A stretch of DNA of 64,000 nt from contig NZ_FWXV01000012.1 in the NCBI RefSeq assembly GCF_900176515.1, forward strand, positions 62,001 to 126,000, written 5' to 3'. The notes under the pieces are model-generated. The model searched no databases. It saw only the letters and a program-made list of their open reading frames with translations, and was not told the DNA's origin. How positions within the stretch are numbered: position 1 is the first letter of the stretch; each line of letters begins with the position of its first letter. Of the stretch, positions 44,500 through 51,569 are shown in pieces. The DNA is from Kibdelosporangium aridum. Lineage in GTDB: Bacteria > Actinomycetota > Actinomycetes > Mycobacteriales > Pseudonocardiaceae. A program made the position numbers and the translations under genes.

Positions 44500-46350
44500 G
44501 TGACGGGGAAACGAGTATTCATGGCCGCGGTTGTCGCGGTGCTGGCCGGGGGCGCTGTCGTCGCGCCACCGGCCGCAGCCACCGGTTTACGCATTCACGA
44601 CATCCAAAAACCGGCGCACTTGTCGCCGCTGAACGGCCAATCGGTCACCGACGTGCCGGGCGTTGTGACGGCACTGACGTCCACCGGCTTCTGGTTCGAG
44701 GACCCGCAGCGGGACAACAACCCGGCGACGTCCGAGGGCCTGTTCGTCCGCACCGGGACCCAGCCGACGGTCGCCACGGGCGACGCGGTCACGGTGACCG
44801 GCGCGGTGCAGGAGTTCCGCCCCAACAACATCGAGGCGAACCTCACCACCACGCAGATCGTCAACCCGGCCATCCGGGTCGTCTCCAGCGGAAACCCGTT
44901 GCCTGTCACCGTGATCGGCCATGACCGCCGTCCGCCGAAGTCGGTCATCAAGGAGGGCACCAACGGCGACGTCGAGACGTCCGGGACCTTCGACCCGGCC
45001 AAGAACGGTCTCGACTTCTGGGAGTCGCTCGAGGGCATGCGCCTGCGGCTGGACGACCCCGTGGCCGTCGGCCCGACCAGTCCCTTCGGCGAGATCCCGG
45101 TACTGGCCCGCGACGGCGCGGGCGCGGGCGAACGGACCCGGCGTGGCGGAATCGTCGTCCGCCCAACGGATCTCAACCCCGAGCGGATCATGCTCGACCC
45201 CACGATCGCGGCGACGCCCAAGGTGAACGTCGGCGATCACTTCGCCGGCCCGGTGATCGGCGTGCTCGACTACAACTTCAACAACTTCAAGCTGGTCGTC
45301 ACCGCGTCGCCGGTGCGCGTGGCGGACGGCCCGGCAAAGGAGATCACGCGGGCGTCGAGGCGCGACGAGCTGGCGATCGCCACGCTCAATTCGGAGAACC
45401 TGTCCGCGACCAACCCGCAGGCCGACTTCGACAAGCTGGCCGCGGTCATCGTGCACAACCTCAGGTCACCTGACCTGATCAACGTGGAAGAGTTGCAGGA
45501 CAACAGCGGTGGCGCCGACGACGGTACGGTCGCCGACGACCAGACCGTTGCCCGGCTCACGGCCGCCATCAGTGCCGCCGGTGGTCCGGCGTACCAGTGG
45601 CGCGCGGTTTTCCCGCAGGACAAGGCCGACGGTGCTTGGGCCGAAGGCAACATCCGGGTCGGCTTCCTGTTCCGGACGGACCGCGGGCTGAACTTCGTCG
45701 ACCGGCCGGGCGCCGATGCCACGACACCCACCGCGGTGACGAACGTCGGCGGCAAGCCGCAGCTGACGCTGAGCCCTGGCCGGATCGACCCGAACAACCC
45801 GGCCTTCATCAACAACCGCAAGCCGTTGGTCGGCGAGTTCACCTGGTGCGGCAAGCGGGTTTTCGTCATCGCCAACCACTGGATCTCCAAAGGCGGCGTG
45901 GCGAGCCGGTACCCGGCCGAAGGCGCGAGCCTGGCGTCCGCATGGGACGTTGACCAGCCGCTGTTCGGCCGCTACCAGCCACCCGCGCTGATCACCGAGA
46001 ACCAGCGCGTGGCACAGGCGACGATCGTGGCCGACTTCGTCCGGCAGATCCAAGCCATCGACCCGGACGCGTACGTGGTGGTCGCCGGTGACCTCAACGA
46101 CTTCCCGTGGTCGCCGCCGTTGCAGGCACTCACCTCACGCACCGGGATGAAAGACCTGCCCGCACACCTGCCGCTGCCCGAGCGCTACACGTACGTGCTC
46201 GACGGCAACTCACAGGTGCTCGACCACATCCTGCTGTCGGGCAGCATGTTCGCCCGCCCGCACGACTTCGACGTGGTGCACGTGAACTCCGAATTCGTTG
46301 AGCAGACAAGCGATCACGACCCGACTCTGGTCCGCGTCGACATGCACTGA
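44500..46350 (+). CDS. Secreted endonuclease/exonuclease/phosphatase-family protein
   Basis: 616 residues. A GTG start with GGAGG 5 nt upstream begins a signal peptide (basic MTGKR, hydrophobic core, cleavage near PAAATG). An OB-like N-terminal part (about 30-280) precedes the metal-dependent EEP domain with VEELQDNSG (metal Glu), NHWISKGG, VVAGDLNDFP and the C-terminal SDHDPTLVRV. Relatives are extracellular DNases of the ExeM/NucH type; the fold also includes phosphatases. A StrR-type operator in front suggests co-expression with the antibiotic. Confidence 0.82.
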   Translation: MTGKRVFMAAVVAVLAGGAVVAPPAAATGLRIHDIQKPAHLSPLNGQSVTDVPGVVTALTSTGFWFEDPQRDNNPATSEGLFVRTGTQPTVATGDAVTVTGAVQEFRPNNIEANLTTTQIVNPAIRVVSSGNPLPVTVIGHDRRPPKSVIKEGTNGDVETSGTFDPAKNGLDFWESLEGMRLRLDDPVAVGPTSPFGEIPVLARDGAGAGERTRRGGIVVRPTDLNPERIMLDPTIAATPKVNVGDHFAGPVIGVLDYNFNNFKLVVTASPVRVADGPAKEITRASRRDELAIATLNSENLSATNPQADFDKLAAVIVHNLRSPDLINVEELQDNSGGADDGTVADDQTVARLTAAISAAGGPAYQWRAVFPQDKADGAWAEGNIRVGFLFRTDRGLNFVDRPGADATTPTAVTNVGGKPQLTLSPGRIDPNNPAFINNRKPLVGEFTWCGKRVFVIANHWISKGGVASRYPAEGASLASAWDVDQPLFGRYQPPALITENQRVAQATIVADFVRQIQAIDPDAYVVVAGDLNDFPWSPPLQALTSRTGMKDLPAHLPLPERYTYVLDGNSQVLDHILLSGSMFARPHDFDVVHVNSEFVEQTSDHDPTLVRVDMH

Positions 46351-46400
46351 ACGCGCGAACGTCCCTCCCCCGGCAGTTCGGGGGAGGGACGTTCGCGCGT
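46351..46400. terminator. Perfect 21-bp hairpin between convergent genes
   Basis: Left arm 46351-46371, loop of 8 nt, right arm 46380-46400, no mismatch and no U-tract. It starts immediately after the nuclease stop and ends 5 nt before the stop of the convergent VOC gene. Confidence 0.85.
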
Positions 46401-46405
46401 CGGCC

Positions 46406-46795
46406 TCAGGCCTCCGTGGCGAGCTTCCACAGGTAGCCGTCCGGGTCGCTGAACCAGGCGTCGTACCCGCCCCACTCGACCGCCTGCGCCGCCTTGACCA
46501 CCTTGGCGCCCGCGGCTTCCGCGGTGCGCAGCGTCTCGTCGACCTCTTCGCGGGTGTCGGTTATGTAGTGGAACGAAACGCCGCGGAACCCGGATCCCTC
46601 CGGGGAGACACCCGCGTCCTGTGCGGCCGCTTCCCATTCGTAGAGCGCGATGTCCGAGGAACCGCCGCCAAGGCTGGCCCGGGCGAATCCGGGGAAGTCC
46701 TGCACGATCGTGGCTCCCATGCCTTCGACGTAGAACTTCTTGGCACGGTCGACGTCCTTCACGCCGAGCATGATGACGGTTGCCTGCAATGACAC
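46406..46795 (-). CDS. VOC-family (glyoxalase/dioxygenase-fold) protein
   Basis: 129 residues with two beta-alpha-beta-beta-beta units: VIMLGVKDVDRAKKFYVEGMGATIVQD and VSFHYITDTREEVDETLRTAEAAGAKVVK, ending DPDGYLWKLATEA. The DPDG..W motif and the pattern of His/Glu fit a metal-binding VOC enzyme or a drug-binding resistance protein. GTG start with GAGGGAG upstream. Its role is unknown; self-protection by binding is one possibility. Confidence 0.75.
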   Translation of the reverse strand: MSLQATVIMLGVKDVDRAKKFYVEGMGATIVQDFPGFARASLGGGSSDIALYEWEAAAQDAGVSPEGSGFRGVSFHYITDTREEVDETLRTAEAAGAKVVKAAQAVEWGGYDAWFSDPDGYLWKLATEA

Positions 46796-47090
46796 TGGTT
46801 ATCTCCCTCGTGTTCTCGACGTGCAACTGCGGGAAATCAGCGTTACCGATACTTGCCAAGCATTTTCCCTCGCGCGGCCGGAGCCTAGCACCGAGCAACC
46901 GGACGCGCGTGTTCAACCGGATCCCCCATTCGGGGATAGGCCAAAGGGCCGTTCTCGAATTGCGCGGCAGCCAATTGGAGGGCATTTCCAGGCCAAAGGG
47001 TGTCAACGCAGGTCTACCCGGTCTCGACTGCGGCTGGAGTCGCCCCGGCCAGGCTCTGTCGGGTCTGTCAGCGGAGAGGAGCGCACCTAG
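46796..47090 (+). promoter_or_regulatory. Intergenic region with conserved StrR leader
   Basis: The right part (from about 47015) repeats the leader of StrR copy A: an inverted repeat CGACT-N8-AGTCG (47025-47042), a direct repeat TCTGTC (47055 and 47064, nine bases apart) and the GAGAGGAG site. In copy A the same repeats read TCTGAC in both units (16492, 16501). The left part shows no gene. Confidence 0.7.
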
Positions 47091-48155
47091 ATGACCCACC
47101 AGACCAGCCGGGCCGTCTTGATCACCGGCGACTTCGGCGGTTCAGCGGCGAAAGACACCGCCAGGTTCGACAAACTGCCCGTCCGGCACGTGCCTGTCGC
47201 CGCGTTATCCCCCGGCTTACACCTGCGGCAGGCCGGAACCAATGCCACGCACGTCCAGCTGTTGATCGAGGCGGCCAGTTCCACGGAGTTGCCGCCGATC
47301 CTTGTCCAGCAAGAGGGTTGCCGGGTCATCGACGGTCTGCACCGCCTCGAAGCCGCGCGACAGCGGGGTGATCAGACCATCCCGGCGCGGTTCGTGGACT
47401 GTTCCGACTCCGAAGCACTCGTCATCGCCATGGAAGCCAACACCTCCCATGGCCTGCCACTGACCAAGAACGACCGGCTGGCCGGTGCGACCCGCGTGTT
47501 GACCGACCACCCCGACTGGTCCGACCGCGCCATCGCCAGCATCACCGGGCTGTCGGCGAAAACCATTGCCTCGCTTCGTACTCGCGTCGCCACGCCCGAC
47601 AACAGCAAACGTCTTGGGCGTGACGGACGCCGCCGCCCCGTCACCGCCTGCGAAGGACGACGACGCGCCGCCGAATACATCAAAAACAACCCCAACGCAC
47701 CCTTACGCCAAGTCGCCAGAGAAACCGACGTCTCACTCGGCACCGTCCACGACGTCTGCAACCGCCTGCGCCGCGGCATCAGCCCCGAACGCAACGGAAA
47801 CCGCACCGCACAGCCAAACAAGGCCACCCGAACCCCGGAAGCCACGCCACAACCGGCCGCCATCACCAGCGTGCCGTTGCGGCGCAAGAATCATGTCGAC
47901 ACGCCGGTTACGTGGGCCGACGTAGCGACGACGATCGCCAAAGACCCGACCATCCGCTACACCACCGGCGGCAAAGAATTCCTGCAGTGGATGGCGCACC
48001 ACGCCGGCAACCCTGAGAAATGGCGGACCTTCATCACCACCCTGCCAAGCCACTGGCTGTCCACCATCGCACCCATCGCCGACAACATCTCCAAAGAATG
48101 GAGCCAATTCGCCGAACGACTCAAACAAGCAGAACACAAAACACTCGGCGCATGA
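47015..48155 (+). repeat. StrR-gene repeat, copy B
   Basis: Partner of the 16453-17598 repeat, in direct orientation about 30.5 kb away. Blocks of complete identity (187 nt at 47622-47808) alternate with diverged ones. Confidence 0.9.
47091..48155 (+). CDS. StrR-type (ParB-like) pathway activator, copy B
   Basis: 354 residues, same architecture as copy A: ParB-like domain, helix-turn-helix, and a second helical DNA-binding motif. Protein differences are concentrated in the N-terminal 30 residues and in the linker after the second helical motif (about residues 240-275: KATRTPEATPQPAAI here). DNA-recognition helices are identical to copy A, so both should bind the same operators. Retention of two intact copies suggests dosage or differential timing. 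Downstream lie ACTGGGGA repeats. Confidence 0.85.
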   Translation: MTHQTSRAVLITGDFGGSAAKDTARFDKLPVRHVPVAALSPGLHLRQAGTNATHVQLLIEAASSTELPPILVQQEGCRVIDGLHRLEAARQRGDQTIPARFVDCSDSEALVIAMEANTSHGLPLTKNDRLAGATRVLTDHPDWSDRAIASITGLSAKTIASLRTRVATPDNSKRLGRDGRRRPVTACEGRRRAAEYIKNNPNAPLRQVARETDVSLGTVHDVCNRLRRGISPERNGNRTAQPNKATRTPEATPQPAAITSVPLRRKNHVDTPVTWADVATTIAKDPTIRYTTGGKEFLQWMAHHAGNPEKWRTFITTLPSHWLSTIAPIADNISKEWSQFAERLKQAEHKTLGA

Positions 48156-48412
48156 CCGGGGCACACCACAGGGAACACCGGGGGCACTGGGGAAAGACTT
48201 CGCTGGGGAGCACTGGGGACACTCGCTGGGACACACAGCGATCACCACGCAGTAACAACCACGCAGTAACAACGGCACAGTGACAACCGCTGGGACCGCA
48301 TGGCCGCATCGGCGGAGCCGTGCGGTCACAGCCCTGGGGACACCGGCGCCGAACGCGACCCGATCACCGGACACCAACCAGCCGTACCCACAACACCCGC
48401 CGCGCCGTGCCG
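48156..48412. repeat. Repeat-rich region after StrR copy B
   Basis: Contains CACTGGGGA-type units (48185, 48201 variant, 48211), a tandem ACCACGCAGTAACA duplication (48244-48271), and the first unit (about 48317-48400) of an imperfect direct repeat of about 85 bp whose second unit (48403-48480) lies inside the 3' end of the AraC-type gene. No gene is supported. Confidence 0.65.
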
Positions 48413-49210
48413 TCACAACCCCGACGACACCGGCGCCGAACGCGGCCCGATGACTGGACACCCACCACCCGCCGCCAAAGCAGGCGGAGGCTCCAGAACA
48501 GGCAACGCCAACAACACCGGCGGATCCACCAATCGCACCCGCCGCAACCTCATCGCCGCACTCGTCACACTGTCCGCGGTCACCGTCACCGCGTCGCGCC
48601 GGCCGATCAGCGAGGTTCGGTCCGTCCACGGGACCGGCCCGAACCCGTCGGCCACCGCAACCGCGTGCACGAACCAGGTGCCTTCGGGGACGTCCGACAG
48701 GTGATAGCAGGTGGGGCGACCGGACGGGACATCCAGGATCACGCCACCGAATGATGGGTACTGCACCACCGGCGTCGGGAAAGCGCCCACGAACACCCGG
48801 GCGTTTCCCAAGCCTTCCGGCAGGCTGACCGTCCCAGCCACCGCACCTAATCCCGTACCGGGCTTCGGTCGCTGACTGTCTACAGTGAACTCGCCACTGC
48901 GGGCCAACCGGCGGAACCGACCGGGAGAAACACCGACACTCGTGGTGAAGCCGTTGGTGAACGACCCCAAACTGTTGTACCCCACCGCGAACGATACGTC
49001 CGTCACGCTCAACGACGAGTCCACCAGCAACTGCTTGGCCTGGAATATCCGAACGGCCGCCAGAAATCGGCCTGGCGTCACCCCGACCGTGTCCCGGAAC
49101 AGGCGGGCGAAGTACGAGCGGCTCAACGGCAGCGCGATGTCAGTGAGCGACAACGGCTCACTGTAGCGCTCCCACATGAGCCCGATCGCTCTCTCGACTG
49201 CACTATCCAT
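48413..49210 (-). CDS. AraC-family regulator with N-terminal DNA-binding domain
   Basis: 265 residues. The two AraC helix-turn-helix motifs are at the N-terminus (about 20-100): LSLTDIALPLSRSYFARLFRDTVGVTPGRFL and VTDVSFAVGYNSLGSFTNGFTTSVGVSPGRFR. A beta-rich C-terminal domain follows (VFVGAFPTP, GGVILDVPSG, YHLSDVPEGTWFVHAVAVADG), resembling a carboxypeptidase-regulatory-like fold. ATG with GAGGTGGG upstream. The final 30 residues are Pro/Ala/Gly-rich and coincide with the repeat unit, so the C-terminus may have been extended by repeat expansion. Targets unknown. Confidence 0.8.
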   Translation of the reverse strand: MDSAVERAIGLMWERYSEPLSLTDIALPLSRSYFARLFRDTVGVTPGRFLAAVRIFQAKQLLVDSSLSVTDVSFAVGYNSLGSFTNGFTTSVGVSPGRFRRLARSGEFTVDSQRPKPGTGLGAVAGTVSLPEGLGNARVFVGAFPTPVVQYPSFGGVILDVPSGRPTCYHLSDVPEGTWFVHAVAVADGFGPVPWTDRTSLIGRRDAVTVTADSVTSAAMRLRRVRLVDPPVLLALPVLEPPPALAAGGGCPVIGPRSAPVSSGL

Positions 49211-49299
49211 ACCCACCTCATCACGGTTAATTTCAACCACCAGGGTGACCCCTGCGTGTCGCGGTCGGCTCAAGTAGTGCTATCCCCTTGGCAATCAAG

Positions 49300-49371
49300 G
49301 GGTCCATCCGCGCTCGACCGAGATTATGGGATGCCCCGGCAGACTGCTACCACACCCGTGTATCCACAAAG
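49300..49371 (+). promoter_or_regulatory. Shared promoter module, copy 2
   Basis: The first 26 nt are identical to 26508-26533; looser similarity runs to TATCCAC at about 49361. It is followed by AAGGAG and the oxidase start at 49384. Both target genes encode flavin- or F420-binding proteins. Confidence 0.6.
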
Positions 49372-49383
49372 GAGCAGGCGGAA

Positions 49384-50835
49384 ATGGCGGACAACGGACA
49401 CAGTCGAACACACGCAACGCCGCATGTGGCCATCGTCGGGGGCGGCATCGCCGGGCTGGCCGCGGCGTTCTTCCTTCGAGACAAGCCGGTTCGGGTGACG
49501 GTCATCGAGGGCTCGTCCAGGGTCGGCGGCAAGCTGGCCATGGCCGACGTGGCAGGCGTCGCCGTCGACGTGGGCGCCGATTCGACATATGCCCCGCGTG
49601 CCAAGGGAACCGGAATGATCGCGGAAGCCGGGCTGGACGACCAGCTCACGTCGGCAGGCACCATTTCCCGCGGAATCTGGTCACGCGGCGAGATGCGGCC
49701 GCTGCCCAGCCAGCACATGGGTGTGCCGTCCGATTTGGACGAACTGGCCAAGTCCGGCGTGCTGACCAGCGAGGGTGCGGCCAGGGCACTCAAGGACCTC
49801 GAACTGCCGCCTGCTGAACGCAATGGGGACATCTCGGTCGCGGAGTTCGTCGGCAGGCGGCTCGGCCAAGAAGTCGTGGACCGCCTCGTCGATCCTTGGC
49901 TGGGCGGTGTGTATTCCGGCCGTTCCGAGGAGTTGTCGTTCGAGGCCGCGTTGCCGACCTTGGCCCGCGCGACGAAGAAGCACGCGTCGCTCGCCAAGGC
50001 CGCCAGCACGCTGATGCCGCAACCGCTGCCGAACGGGAAGAAGCGTCCGCCGGGCATTTCCACTCTGCTCGGCGGAATCGGCACGTTGCCGAAGGTTCTC
50101 TCGGACGCGGCCTCAGCAAAAGGCGCGGCGCTGCGAACCAACACCACTGTGCGGGAGCTCGCGCGCACCGGGAAGGGTTGGCGGCTGACCGTGGGTTCCG
50201 CCGCCGCTCCGGAATACATCGACGCGGATGCCGTGATCGTCGCTGTTCCCGCCGGCCCAGCGGGCAAGTTGTTGTCTGGCGTGACGGGTGTCTCGCAAGC
50301 CGTGGCAGGGCTTGCCGAAATCGAGTACGCCACCATCGGGGTCATCACGTTCGCCTACCCGCGTGACGCGTTCCCTGTTTCGCTCGCCGAAGTGGGCCGT
50401 AGCGGCTACATGGTGCCAGCAGTGGACGGGCGACTGGTCCAGGAAGTCACGTTCTCCAGCGTGAAGTGGCCGCACCTGGCTGGCGAAGTGGAGATCGTGC
50501 GCTGCGCGATCGGCCGTAAGGGCGACGAGAAACAGCTGGAGCGTGACGACGCCGAGCTCGCCGCACAGGCAGCGGCCGAACTCGCCGAGGCCACTGGTGT
50601 CGCCGGTAAGCCGGTGGGAACCCAGGTGACCCGCTGGGAGAACGCGATGCCGCAGTACACCGTCGGCCACCTGGACCGAGTGGCCCGGATCCGGGCCTCG
50701 GTGGCAGACCAGCCAGGGCTCGCGATCTGCGGCGCCGCTTACGACGGCGTGGGCGTCGCCACATGTGTGGCCACCGCACAGAAGGCGGTCGACCAGGTGC
50801 TCACCTCGCTGAACGGGAAGGTGGAAGTTGTCTGA
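49384..50835 (+). CDS. cgoX: Coproporphyrinogen/protoporphyrinogen oxidase (HemY/CgoX type)
   Basis: 483 residues. FAD-binding IVGGGIAGLAAAFFL with VIEGSSRVGGKL at the N-terminus, WLGGVYSGRSEELSFEA mid-protein, and the C-terminal second FAD motif LAICGAAYDGVGVATCVATA. It oxidises coproporphyrinogen III to coproporphyrin III in actinobacterial heme synthesis. The ATG follows AAAGGAG. Other hem genes are absent here, and the next gene overlaps. It may be a housekeeping gene at this position or support P450/heme demand of the cluster. Confidence 0.85.
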   Translation: MADNGHSRTHATPHVAIVGGGIAGLAAAFFLRDKPVRVTVIEGSSRVGGKLAMADVAGVAVDVGADSTYAPRAKGTGMIAEAGLDDQLTSAGTISRGIWSRGEMRPLPSQHMGVPSDLDELAKSGVLTSEGAARALKDLELPPAERNGDISVAEFVGRRLGQEVVDRLVDPWLGGVYSGRSEELSFEAALPTLARATKKHASLAKAASTLMPQPLPNGKKRPPGISTLLGGIGTLPKVLSDAASAKGAALRTNTTVRELARTGKGWRLTVGSAAAPEYIDADAVIVAVPAGPAGKLLSGVTGVSQAVAGLAEIEYATIGVITFAYPRDAFPVSLAEVGRSGYMVPAVDGRLVQEVTFSSVKWPHLAGEVEIVRCAIGRKGDEKQLERDDAELAAQAAAELAEATGVAGKPVGTQVTRWENAMPQYTVGHLDRVARIRASVADQPGLAICGAAYDGVGVATCVATAQKAVDQVLTSLNGKVEVV

Positions 50836-51442
50836 GGACAGCCCGGCACAGGTCGACTTCTGGTTCGATCCGCAGTGCCCGTGGGCGTGGAGCGCGTCAC
50901 GCTGGATGCACGAGGTGGAGCGGGTGCGGCCGGTCAGCACCCGCTGGCACGTCATGAGCCTCGCCATCCTCAACGAGGGACGCGACATCCCGCCGAGATA
51001 CCGGGAAGTGATCGACAAAGCCTGGGGCCCGGTGCGAGTGTGCATTGCCGCGGAACAGAAGTACGGCCCGGACGTGCTCGGCCCGCTCTACACCGAGCTG
51101 GGCATCCGATTCCACCACGAGAAAGCGCCACGGGACCGGGCGACCATCGAGGCAGCGCTGGAAGCAGCGGGCCTGGACCCCGACCTGGCCGACGCCATGG
51201 ACACCACGGAATACGACGAGGCGCTGCGTGAGTCACACCGCGACGCGATGGACCGGGTCGGCTACGAAGTCGGCACGCCGGTGATCGCCGTGGCGGGAAC
51301 GGCGTTGTTCGGGCCTGTGGTGACGCCGATCCCGCGTGGTGAAGCAGCAGCGAAGCTGTGGGACGGCGTGCGTCTGGTCGCCGAAACGGAAGGCTTCTAC
51401 GAGCTCAAACGTACTCGAGACCGGCAACCGGTCTTCGACTGA
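50828..51442 (+). CDS. DsbA-fold protein, Rv2466c-type mycothiol-dependent reductase
   Basis: 204 residues: VDFWFDPQCPWAWSASRWM at the N-terminus is the thioredoxin-fold active site (CPW motif with a single Cys; Rv2466c has CPWC), followed by an all-helical insertion and GTPVIAVAGTALFGPVVTPIPRGE with the cis-Pro. Rv2466c reduces nitro compounds with mycothiol. Here the second Cys is Ala, so a monothiol mechanism would apply. TTG start overlaps the oxidase stop. Possible detoxification of reactive nitrogen compounds is an inference. Confidence 0.75.
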   Translation: MSEDSPAQVDFWFDPQCPWAWSASRWMHEVERVRPVSTRWHVMSLAILNEGRDIPPRYREVIDKAWGPVRVCIAAEQKYGPDVLGPLYTELGIRFHHEKAPRDRATIEAALEAAGLDPDLADAMDTTEYDEALRESHRDAMDRVGYEVGTPVIAVAGTALFGPVVTPIPRGEAAAKLWDGVRLVAETEGFYELKRTRDRQPVFD

Positions 51443-51452
51443 CGCCAAGGGG

Positions 51453-51482
51453 AAACGGCCGGGATGCTTGTCCCGGCCGTTT
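51453..51482 (+). terminator. Intrinsic terminator
   Basis: 12-bp perfect stem (AAACGGCCGGGA and complement), 6-nt loop, then a T-rich stretch; 10 nt after the reductase stop. Confidence 0.8.
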
Positions 51483-51569
51483 AGCTTTATTTGCCACGTA
51501 CAAATTGCTTTGTCTGCCACACAGGAAATCCGCGTACCCCAAGCCGGGTACGCGGATTTCGTCGGCCGG

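Noticed and set aside
47733..48629. 298-residue open frame on the minus strand across the end of StrR copy B
   Set aside because: It is antisense to the regulator and its repeats; composition follows the GC-biased codons of the real gene and no family features are seen. A similar antisense frame exists at copy A.
48300..48704. 134-residue plus-strand frame overlapping the AraC-type gene
   Set aside because: It is antisense to a well-supported regulator and its first half is made of the 85-bp direct repeat; no ribosome-binding site.
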